Assembly: GCF_037482285.1 (NCBI RefSeq)
Contig: NZ_JBBEYB010000009.1
Span: 62,001-126,000 of the forward strand
Source of the DNA: Aquabacterium sp029268225
Lineage (GTDB): Bacteria; Pseudomonadota; Gammaproteobacteria; Burkholderiales; Burkholderiaceae_C
Length of the DNA: 64,000 nt
Direction: 5' to 3'
The position numbers and the translations under genes are program-made. Shown here piece after piece: positions 42,977 through 53,085 of this stretch. The notes beneath the pieces were generated by a model that had not been told where the DNA came from, made no database searches, and saw only the letters and a list, made by a program, of their open reading frames with translations. The stretch's first letter is position 1, and the number at the start of each line of letters is the position of its first letter.

Positions 42977-45295
42977 ATGAGTTTCCTCAGTCGTATCAAG
43001 GAAATGGGCAAAACCAAGGGCGACGACGAAATCCCCTCGGAAGCCTTGAGCACGGAAGGCATGGTCTCGGCGTCGGGTGCTCAGGTGGTGGACACCGAAG
43101 CAGGCGCGTCGACAATCCAGCCAGGCAGCAACGAGGCCATCATTTCCGAGTCGGCACCGTCCGAGTTCCCGGCCGACTATCAGCGCCCCAGCGATGACAT
43201 TTCGGAAGCCAGTCTGATGGAGCCGCGTTCTGGCTTGCCCCTGGTCGGGCACCTCAAGCTTGATCGGCAACAACGTGTTCTGGGTATTGGCTTGGCCGTT
43301 GGCGTGCTGGGTCTGGTGCTCAGTGCTTTCCTCTCGGTGAACTCGGCTGACCGTCGCGCAGGACAGTCTGCCGCCACCGGTCAGGCGCTGATGCAATCGC
43401 AGCGTTTGGCGAAATCGGTGTCGCAGGCCTTGATCGGTCGCGCGCAGGCGTTCGACGAAGTGAGCGAGAGCTCCAAGGTGCTGGCCAGCAACGTGCGCGG
43501 TTTGGCTGCCGGCGATGATGAACTGGATCTGAAGGCCGTACCTGGCAGCGTTCAGGAAACCCTGGCACCGTTGCTGCCGCTGGTGGATCGCGCCGAGAAG
43601 AACGCCAAGTTCGTGTTGGGTCAGAAGCAAACCCTGATTCAGGTGAGCCAGGCTCTGCGCGAGGTGAACACCCAGTCTTCCGAGTTGTTGGACTTGGCCG
43701 AAAGCATCACGCTCACTCGCATTGAGTCCGGTACGCTGACGGCGGGTGAAGCCTCGGCGCTGAGCCAGTTGGTCATGCTGACGCAGCGGATCGGTAAGTC
43801 CGCCAACGAATTCCTGACGGTGGAAGGCGTGTCGACCGAGGCTGTGTTCCTGCTGGGTAAGGACTTGAACGCTTTCCAGGAGCTCGCAGAAGGTCTGCTC
43901 AAGGGCAATGCTGAACTGAAGCTGTCGCCGGCCAAAAACCCTGAAGTGCGTGAACAACTGGAAGCCTTGCTGAAGATCTTCGAAGGCACTCGCACCCAAG
44001 CGTCTTACATCCTCGGCTCGCTGCAAGGTCTGGTGGCCGCTCGCGATGCTCAGGTCCACATCATTGATGACAGTGAACCGCTGCGCAAAGGCTTGGAGCA
44101 GGTTCAGCAGCGCTTGTCGCAAGGCGCTGGTATTGGCGGTTTCAACATCGTCCTGATTCTGGCTTTCCTGCTGTTGTCCGCCGCTTCGGCCTATGGTCTG
44201 CTGCGCGTGTTCGTGACCGACAACCGTCACCGCGCTCAGATTGCTGAGTATCAGCGCCAGGAAGCTGAGCGTCAGGAGCGTGAGGCCAAGCGCGTGAACG
44301 ACGCCAACCAGGCGGCCATTCTGCGACTGATGAACGAACTGCAACTTGTTGCTGAAGGGGACTTGACGCAGCAAGCAACCGTGACCGAGGACATCACCGG
44401 CGCCATTGCCGACTCGGTGAACTTCACGGTGGAAGAGCTGCGTACCCTGGTGGCCCAGGTGCAAGGCACGGTGCAACGGGTGACCGAAACCACTGGTCAG
44501 GTGGAAGCCACCTCGACCGAACTGCTGGCTGCCTCCGACGAGCAGCTGCGAGAAATTCGCGAAACCGGTGAGTCGGTGCTGCACATGGCAGGTCGAATCA
44601 ACGAAGTGTCTGCACAAGCTCAGCAGTCTGCTGAAGTGGCCCGCCAATCGCTGTCTGCCGCTGACTCTGGTCTGCAGGCCGTACAGAACGCCATCGGCGG
44701 TATGAACACCATCCGCGAACAGATCCAGGACACCTCCAAGCGCATCAAGCGACTGGGCGAATCGTCACAGGAAATCGGTGAAATCACCGAGCTGATTTCG
44801 GACATTACCGAACAAACCAACGTGCTGGCTTTGAACGCGGCCATCCAGGCTGCGTCTGCTGGTGAAGCCGGTCGCGGCTTCTCTGTGGTGGCCGAGGAAG
44901 TGCAACGTCTGGCTGAACGCTCCGCTGACGCGACCCGTGAAATTGCCGCGCTGGTGCGCACCATTCAGACCGACACCCAGGATGCCGTGGCCGCTATGGA
45001 ACGCTCCACGCAGGGGGTGGTGGAAGGTGCTCGACTCTCCGACGCCGCCGGTTCTGCACTGGGTGACATCGACCGCGTGTCACGTCGTTTGGCAGAACTG
45101 ATTGAACAGATCTCCGAGCAGGCCTTGAAAGAAGCCGAATCCGCGAACGTGGTGGTTGCCAACATCCAGCACATTTTCGCGGTGACCGAGCAGACCGGCG
45201 AGGGTACCCGCTCCACCACACAACTGGTGCGCGAGTTGTCTCGGACCGCCAACGAACTTCAGCAATCCGTGTCTCGATTCAAGATTGCCTCCTGA
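42977..45295 (+). CDS. pilJ: Twitching motility methyl-accepting receptor PilJ
   Basis: Receptor of the Pil-Chp pathway with 772 residues. A cytoplasmic N-terminus of about 100 residues, unusually long and acidic, precedes TM1 (about 100-121). A periplasmic domain with the PilJ module follows (AGQSAATGQALMQSQRLAKSV), then TM2 (about 387-412), HAMP, and an MCP signalling domain with tip ISDITEQTNVLALNAAIQAA and AGEAGRGFSVVAEEVQRLAERS. No C-terminal NWETF-like CheR tether is present. The start at 42977 has GGAG upstream; an ATG at 42917 overlapping the pilI stop would add 20 residues. Confidence 0.94.
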   Translation: MSFLSRIKEMGKTKGDDEIPSEALSTEGMVSASGAQVVDTEAGASTIQPGSNEAIISESAPSEFPADYQRPSDDISEASLMEPRSGLPLVGHLKLDRQQRVLGIGLAVGVLGLVLSAFLSVNSADRRAGQSAATGQALMQSQRLAKSVSQALIGRAQAFDEVSESSKVLASNVRGLAAGDDELDLKAVPGSVQETLAPLLPLVDRAEKNAKFVLGQKQTLIQVSQALREVNTQSSELLDLAESITLTRIESGTLTAGEASALSQLVMLTQRIGKSANEFLTVEGVSTEAVFLLGKDLNAFQELAEGLLKGNAELKLSPAKNPEVREQLEALLKIFEGTRTQASYILGSLQGLVAARDAQVHIIDDSEPLRKGLEQVQQRLSQGAGIGGFNIVLILAFLLLSAASAYGLLRVFVTDNRHRAQIAEYQRQEAERQEREAKRVNDANQAAILRLMNELQLVAEGDLTQQATVTEDITGAIADSVNFTVEELRTLVAQVQGTVQRVTETTGQVEATSTELLAASDEQLREIRETGESVLHMAGRINEVSAQAQQSAEVARQSLSAADSGLQAVQNAIGGMNTIREQIQDTSKRIKRLGESSQEIGEITELISDITEQTNVLALNAAIQAASAGEAGRGFSVVAEEVQRLAERSADATREIAALVRTIQTDTQDAVAAMERSTQGVVEGARLSDAAGSALGDIDRVSRRLAELIEQISEQALKEAESANVVVANIQHIFAVTEQTGEGTRSTTQLVRELSRTANELQQSVSRFKIAS

Positions 45296-45307
45296 GCTGG
45301 ATGATTC

Positions 45308-48300
45308 ATGGACAGCCTGCAACAAGACGCCTCCCTGCCTTCGGATGACCTCAGCGCCCTGGCTTGGGTGCATGAGGAGTTGCGCAAGTCGCTGGACCTC
45401 GCGCACAAGGCCTTGCATCGGTGCCTGAAAGACGCCACGGCCGTGGGCGTGTCCGACATGGACGCGCTGGACCCGGCCGTCCTGCGTACCGCCCGGCAAC
45501 AGATCCACCAAGGTGTGGGTGCGCTGGAGCTCGCGGGTTTGCCTGCCGGTGCGACCGTGCTGCGGGCCAGTGAGGCGGTGGTGCAGAAGTTGGTCAGTCG
45601 CCCGCAGTTGATCGACGAAGACGTGGTGCGCGAGATTGAGCGCGCCTCGTTCGCACTGCTCGACTACATCGCGCGCCGACTGGCGGGTAAGTCTGTGTCG
45701 GCCATGGCGATGTTTCCGCAGTACGAGGCCCTGGTGGCACGTGCGGGTGGTGGCATGGCACGTCCGACGGATCTGTGGAATCAGGATTGGCCCACTTTGT
45801 CGCTTGAAGCGCCCCTGGCCCCGCCAGAGGGTGTGACGCCCCGTGCGCCCGATGCGGCCACGGTGGAAGATTTCGAGATGGGCATTCTCAAGCTGATGCG
45901 TCGCAATCAGCCCGATGACGCGGTGGCGTTGGCGGATCTGTGCGCGTCGCTTGCCAGCGATGCCTCGCAGCGTCACGCGTCGCGTGAGTCGGCGACTTGG
46001 ATGCTGGCCAGTGGCTTCCTGGAGGCGCTGGCGGGCAAGTATGTGCCGCTGAGCGTGCATGCCAAGCGTGTGCTGTCTTCCTTGTTGAGTCAATTGCGCG
46101 TGCTGACCAAAGGGCAGGACGTGCCGTCCGATCGTTTGGCCAGCGAGTTGCTGTTCTTTTGTGCGCAGGCAGGTGACGTGCCGGCCACCGAACGCTCGGT
46201 GCTGGCGCGTGTGCGTCGGACGTTTGGCTTGGCCAGACATCAGCCGGTCAACCTGTCTGCATCCAGCCTTGGACGCTTTGATCCAGCCTGGGTCACGCAG
46301 GCCTTGAAGCGGGTGGCCGGAGCCAAGGACGGTTGGTCTGCCGTCGCGGGTGGTGAGTTGCTGCGTTTGGGCGGCCTCAACGAGCAATTTGCACTGGTGT
46401 GTGACTCCTTGCGTCGTCTCTTCACGCAAGGAGATGTGTTGGCTTCGGCACTGGCCGACGCCGCGCAGCAAACTGTGGCCAAGGCGTCTGCACCCGAGCC
46501 GAGCTTGGCGATGGAAGTGGCCACCAGCCTCTTGTACATGGAGGCCAGCCTCGAAGATGGCGAGTTTGACCAGCCTGAGCAGCAGCCACGGTTGCAGCGA
46601 TTGGCCGAGCGGATCCAGGCCGTGGGACAAGGGCAGCCTGCCCAGCCTCTGGAAGTCTGGATGGAGGACCTGTACCGTCGTGTCTCCGACCGTCACACCA
46701 TCGGCTCTGTGGTGCAGGAGTTGCGCACCACGCTGACCGATGCAGAAAAGCACATCGACCAGTTCTTCCGCGACCCGCAGGATCGCACACCGTTGGCGAG
46801 CGTGCCCACCATCTTGCAGTCCATGCGGGGTGTGCTGGCCGTGTTGGGTCTGGATCTCGCCGCACAGGCCAGCGTGCGCATGCGCGATGATGTCGATCAC
46901 CTCTTGCTGGAAAGCACCGATCTGGACGACGCCGCACAGCGTGGCGTCTTTGATCGCCTCGCCACCAACTTGGGGGCCTTGGGTTTCCTGATCGACATGA
47001 TGGGTGTTCAACCCCAGTTGGCGAAGTCGCTCTTCAAGTTCGACTCGGAGACGGGGGTGCTTTCGCCCTTGATGGGACGTGAGAAGAAGTCTCTGCCCCA
47101 GACCGACGATCCGGTTGAGGCCGTGGCGCAGCATGTGCAACAGGTTCAGCAGGAAGAGGCTTTGGCTGTGGCCGATGAGGTCGTTCAGAGCCTGGAGCGC
47201 AGCGATGTGCCGCTGAGCGAAGTCTCCGATCAGCTCAACCGCTTGGCCGAGACGCGTCACGTGCAGGAGCAGCGCGAGCTCGCGGACAACCTCGCGGCGG
47301 CTCAGGCCGCCTTGGCGACGGCACAGACCTCGGACGACGAGGCATCGGTGGCGGCAGCACGTGAGCAACTCGCCCACGTTTTGTCGGATCTGACCCGCGC
47401 CGAGGAGCCCGAGCCCGAAGAGAAACCAGTGGCGCCCGCGCCGCTCCTCGCACCGACCGTGGCTGCGGCACCCGCTGAGACCGGCCTGGAGGAAGACGAC
47501 GAAATGCGCGAGATCTTCCTGGAGGAAGCTCGCGAGGTGATCGAGACAGCACAGGCCAGCTTGGCGCATCTGGCGCAACAGCCTGGCGATCTCGAATCCC
47601 TGACTTCGGTTCGCCGTGCTTTCCACACGCTCAAGGGCAGTTCACGCATGGTGGGTTTGACCCAGTATGGTGAGGCCGCTTGGGCATGTGAGCAGTTGTA
47701 CAACGCTTGGCTGGCCACGCAGGAGCCCGCCAGCCCGGATCTCCTGGGTGTCAGCAACGAGGTTCTGACGCACTTCTCTGCGTGGACCGACGCGATCGCT
47801 GAGGGGCAGGCGTCTGACTGGCGTCATGAGCCTGTGACTGCGGTGGCCGAAGCGCTGCGCCTGCACGGTCAGCGCCTCAGCTTGGATGAGGCGCGCACGC
47901 CTGCGGCGACACCAGAGCAGGAGCCTGCCTTGGCCTTGGATCTGCCAGTGCAGTCCGACGAGGTGGTTCTGCCGGATGTGGTGGTGGCCGAGGTGTCGCC
48001 GCCAGCAGTCGAGGCCATCGATTCCTTCGAGCTCGATCTGTCGGCCGATGACCTGGGTGTGGCCGAGACGGCGGCAGTCCTGGACCTGACAACACAAGGT
48101 GACGAGGTCGAGGTGCGTGACGAGGTCGCTCCGGATGACTCGGATGCCGCCAGTGCGCCCGACGCTGCCTTGCCTGTGGTCAACATTGCCGATTTCGGCA
48201 TCGAGTTGGATCTGTCTGCGCCCGACGCCGAACCTCCTCTGGTGTTGGATGAGACCGTGGCCGCCGCCGACAGCACGTCGCTGGACGTCTCGGTTGACGA

Positions 48301-51300
48301 GGAACAGCCGCTGAGCGTGCACATCCTCGAGCCCAAGCATGTCGTGCAGTTGGAGGACGACGATCCCACGGTCTCCGGTGACCTGTACGAAACGCCGGCC
48401 AGCGATCTGGCCGACGCATCTGAGGAACTCGCTTTGTCGGCCTCCGACGAGACCCAGGTGGAGGCGGTGTCTCTGCCAGACCTCGTGGTAGACGACCAGG
48501 CGGTGGTTGAGCCCGACAGGCTCGCACTGCCGGTGTTGTCGGCAGAGTTCACTGACGATGAGCCTGTCGCGCTGGAAAGCTCTGACGCCGATGCCTTGCT
48601 GGATCTCCCGCTTGAGGTTGTGGGCGAGTCGGTTGACTTCCCCGAGTTGGCCGATCAGTCCGTGATCGAGGATGCGGCAACGGAGGTACTGGAAGTCGCC
48701 GCGTCGCCTGAACCCACACCGGTCACAGAGACTGGCGACGAACAGTACAAGATGGTGGGCGATCTCCGCATCGGCATCCCACTGTTCAACATCTATCTCA
48801 ACGAGGCTGACGAGCAGTCGCGTCGTCTGAGCACCGCGCTGAACGAGTGGGCGATCGAGATCCAGCATCCCGTGAGCGACGAGGTCATTGCCTTGGCGCA
48901 CTCGTTGGCGGGCAACTCTGGCACGGTGGGCTACACCGAGCTGTCGAAGTTGGCGCGCCTGCTGGAACACGCGCTCATGCGCTCGCAGGCCCTCGGCGTG
49001 GGTGAAGTCGACGCGGCTTTCCTGTTCAATGAGGCCGCCGACGAAATTCGAGGTCTTTTGCATCAGTTCGCTGCCGGCTTCCTCAAGTCGCCAGACAGCG
49101 AACTCATGGCCCGTCTCGAAGACTATGAGCATGAAGCTTCACGTCGCTTCGAAGCGCGCAGCCTGGTTGCCGATCAGGAACCCGCCGAATCCGAGTTGGG
49201 TGACTTGCCCCTGCTCAGCGAAGATGGGCACGAGTCGGCGCCAGACCTCGTACTGGATGCCGCCCCCGAAATCGCGGTCTCTGGTGTGGAGGCCGACATC
49301 GATTTGACGGTGGTGCAGGATGTGGCGCCCTTGGGTGTCGCCGAGTTCAAGGCTTTCGACGAGCTCCCGGCACAGGCTGTCTCTGCGCCAGGTGGTGTTC
49401 GCGCGCCTGCCGTTGTCTGGGACGACGGCGAAGCCATCGACGCCGTCGACAGTGTGGACGTGGACCTGTTCCCGATCTTCGAGGAGGAGGCGCTGGAGTT
49501 GTTGCCGCAGTTGGGTGCGCAGGTGCGCGACTGGCTTGCGACGCCGGACAACCCGGCAGCTGGCACGGCTTGCATGCGCACGCTGCACACCTTCAAGGGC
49601 GGTGCACGTCTGGCGGGGGCCATGCGATTGGGTGAGCTGGCTCACCGCCTGGAAAGCGCCATCGAGCATCTGGTGGCTGCTGAGACCGTGACGCACGATG
49701 ACGTGGCGCCGTTGGAAGCGCGCGTCGACCGTTTGCTGGAAGTGTTCGAGGCGCTCCGTCAGCAAGACGCACAGAGCTACGAGGCTCAGGTGGCGCATGC
49801 CGAGCAGGCCGCAGAAGCCGAGCAGCAAGCCGATCCGGTCTTGGACGGCGCTGTCGAGGTGAGCAACGATGCCATGCAGGACGCGTGGCCCTCGCCTGCC
49901 TTGGAGAGTGTCCCTGATGCCATGGCGGACGAAGGGGTGCAGACCTCGTCTGTGGGCGCCGAGTCACCCAAGCGCGGGGTGGGGCGCGAGGCAGCCGAGT
50001 TGCAACTCACGCCCGTCGATTGGGCCGCTTTGCAGGGCAAGGCCTGGCAGGGATCGCAGCGCGTCGTGCGCGAAGCGCAGCAAGGTGCTTCGCAGGCGGC
50101 GGTGCGGGTGCGCCCTCAGTTGCTGGACCGTCTGGTGAACCATGCGGGTGAGGTGTCCATCACGCGCACACGACTGTCGTCGCAAGTGGGGCAGATCCGC
50201 AACTCGCTCAACGACCTGACTGACAACCTGGAGCGTCTGCGACAGCAGTTGCGTGACATCGAATTGCAGGCCGACACGCAGATGTCGACCCGCATGGAAG
50301 CTGCACGTGCCGCCAGCCAGGAATTTGATCCGCTGGAGTTCGATCGCTACACCCGTTTCCAGGAGTTGACCCGCATGATGGCTGAGTCGGTGAACGACGT
50401 GGCCACGGTGCAGCGGACTTTGCAGCGCAGCTTGGAAACCGCTGAAGACCAGTTGGCTGTTCAGGCTCGTTTGACGCGAGACTTGCAGGACGATCTGCTG
50501 CGTACCCGCATGGTGGAGTTCGAAGGTTTGTCCGACCGCCTCTATCGTGTCGTGCGTCAGGCCGCCAAGGAAACAGGCAAGCAGGTGCGCCTTGACATCG
50601 TGGGCGGCGCCACCGAAGTGGACCGCGGGGTGCTTGAGCGCCTGACCGGCGCTTTCGAGCACCTGCTGCGCAATTGCATCTCTCACGGCATCGAGATGCC
50701 GGACGTGCGGGTTGCTGCCGGCAAGGAGCCTTCGGGCCTTGTGACGGTGGCCTTGCGCCAGGAGGGCAACGAAGTCGCCATCGAGTTCCGTGACGACGGT
50801 GCGGGCCTGAACCTCGCAGGCATCCGCCAGCGCGCCGTGTCGATGGGTTTGTTGCAAGAGGGGCAGGCTGTCAGCGATGCCGAGTTGGCGCAGTTCATCT
50901 TCATGCCCGGCTTCTCGACTTTCGACAAAGTCACCGAACTGGCCGGGCGTGGCATCGGCATGGACGTGGTCCGTTCCGAGATCAACGCCATGGGTGGGCG
51001 CATCGAAACAGCGACCAGCGCAGGACGAGGCACCAGCTTCACGCTGATCGTGCCTTTGACGACGGCGGTGACGCAAGTGGTGATGCTGCGTTGTGGCGCG
51101 CACACGGTGGCCGTGCCGACCCACTTGATCGAGATCGTGCGCCGCGCCAAACCGGAAGAGGTTGAGCACGCTTACCAGCAAGGCAGCTATGTCTATGGTG
51201 AGCACGCCTTGCCTTTTTACTGGCTGGGTGCCTTGCTCGACTTCAGCCCGCGCAGTCATGAAGGTGGGCGAACCCTGCCTTTGGTGATCATCCGCTCGGC

Positions 51301-51967
51301 GCAGCAGCGTGTTGCACTGCACGTGGATGAAGTGCTGGGCAACCAGGAAGTGGTGGTCAAGAACCTGGGTGTCCAGATGTCGCGCATGCCGGGTTTGGCT
51401 GGCATGACCTTGCTGGCTTCAGGTGCGGTGTCGCTGATCTACAACCCTGTGGCGCTGGCGACTGTGTACGGCAACCATGCTCAGGCCTTGACCTCGCACG
51501 CGATGGCGGCAGACAGCGCAGCCCATGACGGCTGGCTGCAGTCCGGCGCACCGGCTGATGTCGTGGAAGAGGTGCCTGATGAGGCACTGGCACCTCTGGT
51601 GCTGGTGGTCGACGATTCGCTCACTGTGCGTCGTGTGACCCAGCGTCTGTTGGCGCGCGAAGGCTACCGTGTCACCTTGGCCAAGGATGGTCTGGAAGCC
51701 TTGGAAGCACTGGCGCAGGAGCGGCCGGCAGTGGTCTTGTCTGACATTGAAATGCCGCGCATGGATGGCTTTGACCTGGTGCGCAATATCCGTGCTGATG
51801 AGAAGATGGCAGACATGCCTGTCATCATGATCACTTCACGCATTGCGCAGAAGCACCGCGACTATGCGCAAGAGTTGGGGGTGAACCACTACCTCGGCAA
51901 GCCGTATGGTGAAGAAGAGTTGCTGGAACTGGTGGGTCGCTATGCGGCACATCCGGAATTGGCCTGA
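45308..51967 (+). CDS. chpA: Hybrid chemotaxis kinase ChpA/PilL of the Pil-Chp system
   Basis: A 2219-residue kinase controlling type IV pilus extension and retraction. A helical FimL-like N-terminal region (1-700) is followed by three clear Hpt domains: HTLKGSSRMVG at 773, HSLAGNSGTVG at 1198 and HTFKGGARLAG at 1427. A very acidic, Val/Asp/Glu-rich linker (about 870-1150) lies between the first and second. Then come dimerisation, HATPase (LLRNCISHGIEMP near 1784; GRGIGMDVV), a CheW-like domain and a C-terminal receiver (VLVVDDSLTVRR near 2097, acceptor D in VVLSDIEMPRMDG). It starts 12 bases after pilJ. Pseudomonas ChpA has more phosphotransfer domains; the lower count here is my reading without profile searches. 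Confidence 0.95.
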   Translation: MDSLQQDASLPSDDLSALAWVHEELRKSLDLAHKALHRCLKDATAVGVSDMDALDPAVLRTARQQIHQGVGALELAGLPAGATVLRASEAVVQKLVSRPQLIDEDVVREIERASFALLDYIARRLAGKSVSAMAMFPQYEALVARAGGGMARPTDLWNQDWPTLSLEAPLAPPEGVTPRAPDAATVEDFEMGILKLMRRNQPDDAVALADLCASLASDASQRHASRESATWMLASGFLEALAGKYVPLSVHAKRVLSSLLSQLRVLTKGQDVPSDRLASELLFFCAQAGDVPATERSVLARVRRTFGLARHQPVNLSASSLGRFDPAWVTQALKRVAGAKDGWSAVAGGELLRLGGLNEQFALVCDSLRRLFTQGDVLASALADAAQQTVAKASAPEPSLAMEVATSLLYMEASLEDGEFDQPEQQPRLQRLAERIQAVGQGQPAQPLEVWMEDLYRRVSDRHTIGSVVQELRTTLTDAEKHIDQFFRDPQDRTPLASVPTILQSMRGVLAVLGLDLAAQASVRMRDDVDHLLLESTDLDDAAQRGVFDRLATNLGALGFLIDMMGVQPQLAKSLFKFDSETGVLSPLMGREKKSLPQTDDPVEAVAQHVQQVQQEEALAVADEVVQSLERSDVPLSEVSDQLNRLAETRHVQEQRELADNLAAAQAALATAQTSDDEASVAAAREQLAHVLSDLTRAEEPEPEEKPVAPAPLLAPTVAAAPAETGLEEDDEMREIFLEEAREVIETAQASLAHLAQQPGDLESLTSVRRAFHTLKGSSRMVGLTQYGEAAWACEQLYNAWLATQEPASPDLLGVSNEVLTHFSAWTDAIAEGQASDWRHEPVTAVAEALRLHGQRLSLDEARTPAATPEQEPALALDLPVQSDEVVLPDVVVAEVSPPAVEAIDSFELDLSADDLGVAETAAVLDLTTQGDEVEVRDEVAPDDSDAASAPDAALPVVNIADFGIELDLSAPDAEPPLVLDETVAAADSTSLDVSVDEEQPLSVHILEPKHVVQLEDDDPTVSGDLYETPASDLADASEELALSASDETQVEAVSLPDLVVDDQAVVEPDRLALPVLSAEFTDDEPVALESSDADALLDLPLEVVGESVDFPELADQSVIEDAATEVLEVAASPEPTPVTETGDEQYKMVGDLRIGIPLFNIYLNEADEQSRRLSTALNEWAIEIQHPVSDEVIALAHSLAGNSGTVGYTELSKLARLLEHALMRSQALGVGEVDAAFLFNEAADEIRGLLHQFAAGFLKSPDSELMARLEDYEHEASRRFEARSLVADQEPAESELGDLPLLSEDGHESAPDLVLDAAPEIAVSGVEADIDLTVVQDVAPLGVAEFKAFDELPAQAVSAPGGVRAPAVVWDDGEAIDAVDSVDVDLFPIFEEEALELLPQLGAQVRDWLATPDNPAAGTACMRTLHTFKGGARLAGAMRLGELAHRLESAIEHLVAAETVTHDDVAPLEARVDRLLEVFEALRQQDAQSYEAQVAHAEQAAEAEQQADPVLDGAVEVSNDAMQDAWPSPALESVPDAMADEGVQTSSVGAESPKRGVGREAAELQLTPVDWAALQGKAWQGSQRVVREAQQGASQAAVRVRPQLLDRLVNHAGEVSITRTRLSSQVGQIRNSLNDLTDNLERLRQQLRDIELQADTQMSTRMEAARAASQEFDPLEFDRYTRFQELTRMMAESVNDVATVQRTLQRSLETAEDQLAVQARLTRDLQDDLLRTRMVEFEGLSDRLYRVVRQAAKETGKQVRLDIVGGATEVDRGVLERLTGAFEHLLRNCISHGIEMPDVRVAAGKEPSGLVTVALRQEGNEVAIEFRDDGAGLNLAGIRQRAVSMGLLQEGQAVSDAELAQFIFMPGFSTFDKVTELAGRGIGMDVVRSEINAMGGRIETATSAGRGTSFTLIVPLTTAVTQVVMLRCGAHTVAVPTHLIEIVRRAKPEEVEHAYQQGSYVYGEHALPFYWLGALLDFSPRSHEGGRTLPLVIIRSAQQRVALHVDEVLGNQEVVVKNLGVQMSRMPGLAGMTLLASGAVSLIYNPVALATVYGNHAQALTSHAMAADSAAHDGWLQSGAPADVVEEVPDEALAPLVLVVDDSLTVRRVTQRLLAREGYRVTLAKDGLEALEALAQERPAVVLSDIEMPRMDGFDLVRNIRADEKMADMPVIMITSRIAQKHRDYAQELGVNHYLGKPYGEEELLELVGRYAAHPELA

Positions 51968-51993
51968 GCACGCTGTCACATTGTCCCCACCGC

Positions 51994-53076
51994 ATGGAAT
52001 CTCACATCGAAGCCCCCGCCCAGGTAGATGACCACATCTCCCACCTCGCTGCGCTCACGGCCCAGCGAGATCGGGAAATGCTGGATGTGTCCCTGGCACA
52101 AGGGGTGTTGGAACTGTTGCCAGCAGCCAGCGTGGGGGTTTACCGTCTGGTGGGGCCAGACGAGGACTCTCAGCGTTGGCTGTGCTGCGGCTTAGCACGA
52201 CGCGGTGAATTGACGGTCAGTGATCCGCCGTGGGTGGATCTGGATTCATTGCCATCCGTCACAGCTTACCCCTTGCGACAGTTGGTGCTGGACTCCCGTT
52301 TGCTGGAGCAAGCGGAGTTGCCTACGGCCAGCCTCATTGACCCGACACAGCGTTTTGTCACGGTCCTGCCCCTGATGGTGGAATTGGGGCTGCCCGGTGT
52401 GCTGGAGGTGATGTCGGACAAGCCTTTGGCCATGGAGGCCCTCAAGCCTATCCAGACCTTGCTGAGGGTGTTTGCCAACTTCCAGAACCTGTTGGAGTCG
52501 AGTCAGCGTGATTCGCTCACAGGATTGCTGAACCGGCAGACGTTCGATGCCACCTTCCTCAAGGCGTCGATGCCGACACAGCACGATCCGGGCCTTTCCA
52601 TCGAGCGGCGGACCTCGCCTGCCACCGGCTATTGGCTGGGTGTGGTGGACATCGACCTTTTCAAGCTGGTCAATGACCGGTTTGGTCACTTGATTGGTGA
52701 CGAGGTGCTGGTGTTGGTAGCGCGCATCATGCGCCAATCGTTCCGACACTACGATCGCCTCTACCGCTTTGGTGGCGAAGAGTTTGTGGTGTTGCTGCGC
52801 GGTGGCACGGAAGAAGATGCGATGCAGGCGTTTGAGCGTTTCCGTCGCAATGTGGAAACCTATGTCTTTCCGCAGGTCAACAAGGTCACCATCAGTCTCG
52901 GTTTCACCGAGGTGATGCACAACGACACGCCCAGTGTGGCGTTCTCGCGGGCCGATCAGGGGGTGTACCAAGCCAAGCACCAAGGACGTAATCAGGTCTT
53001 GTGTTACGAGGCTCTGGTGCGCGATGGCGTGCTCAAAACCGAGGCCGCCCACGTGGGCGATGTCGAGTTGTTCTGA
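51994..53076 (+). CDS. Diguanylate cyclase (GGDEF) with C-terminal VELF tail
   Basis: A 360-residue soluble protein. Residues 30-165 look like a GAF-type sensory fold (LAQGVLELLPAASVGVYRL...). The GGDEF domain follows, with DSLTGLLNR, VDIDLFKLVND, the active site GGEEF at 260-264 and an intact inhibitory I-site RHYD at 251-254 (RxxD five residues before). It should make cyclic di-GMP and be feedback-inhibited. It lies 26 bases after chpA and is likely cotranscribed, which ties c-di-GMP to pilus control. It ends in GDVELF, after a short linker, the same tail as the chemosensory phosphatases in this window. Confidence 0.92.
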   Translation: MESHIEAPAQVDDHISHLAALTAQRDREMLDVSLAQGVLELLPAASVGVYRLVGPDEDSQRWLCCGLARRGELTVSDPPWVDLDSLPSVTAYPLRQLVLDSRLLEQAELPTASLIDPTQRFVTVLPLMVELGLPGVLEVMSDKPLAMEALKPIQTLLRVFANFQNLLESSQRDSLTGLLNRQTFDATFLKASMPTQHDPGLSIERRTSPATGYWLGVVDIDLFKLVNDRFGHLIGDEVLVLVARIMRQSFRHYDRLYRFGGEEFVVLLRGGTEEDAMQAFERFRRNVETYVFPQVNKVTISLGFTEVMHNDTPSVAFSRADQGVYQAKHQGRNQVLCYEALVRDGVLKTEAAHVGDVELF

Positions 53077-53085
53077 TGGCTGGTA

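Noticed and set aside
45080..47626. Minus-strand open frame of 848 codons
   Set aside because: Antisense to the end of pilJ and the start of chpA; no signal, domain or ribosome site.
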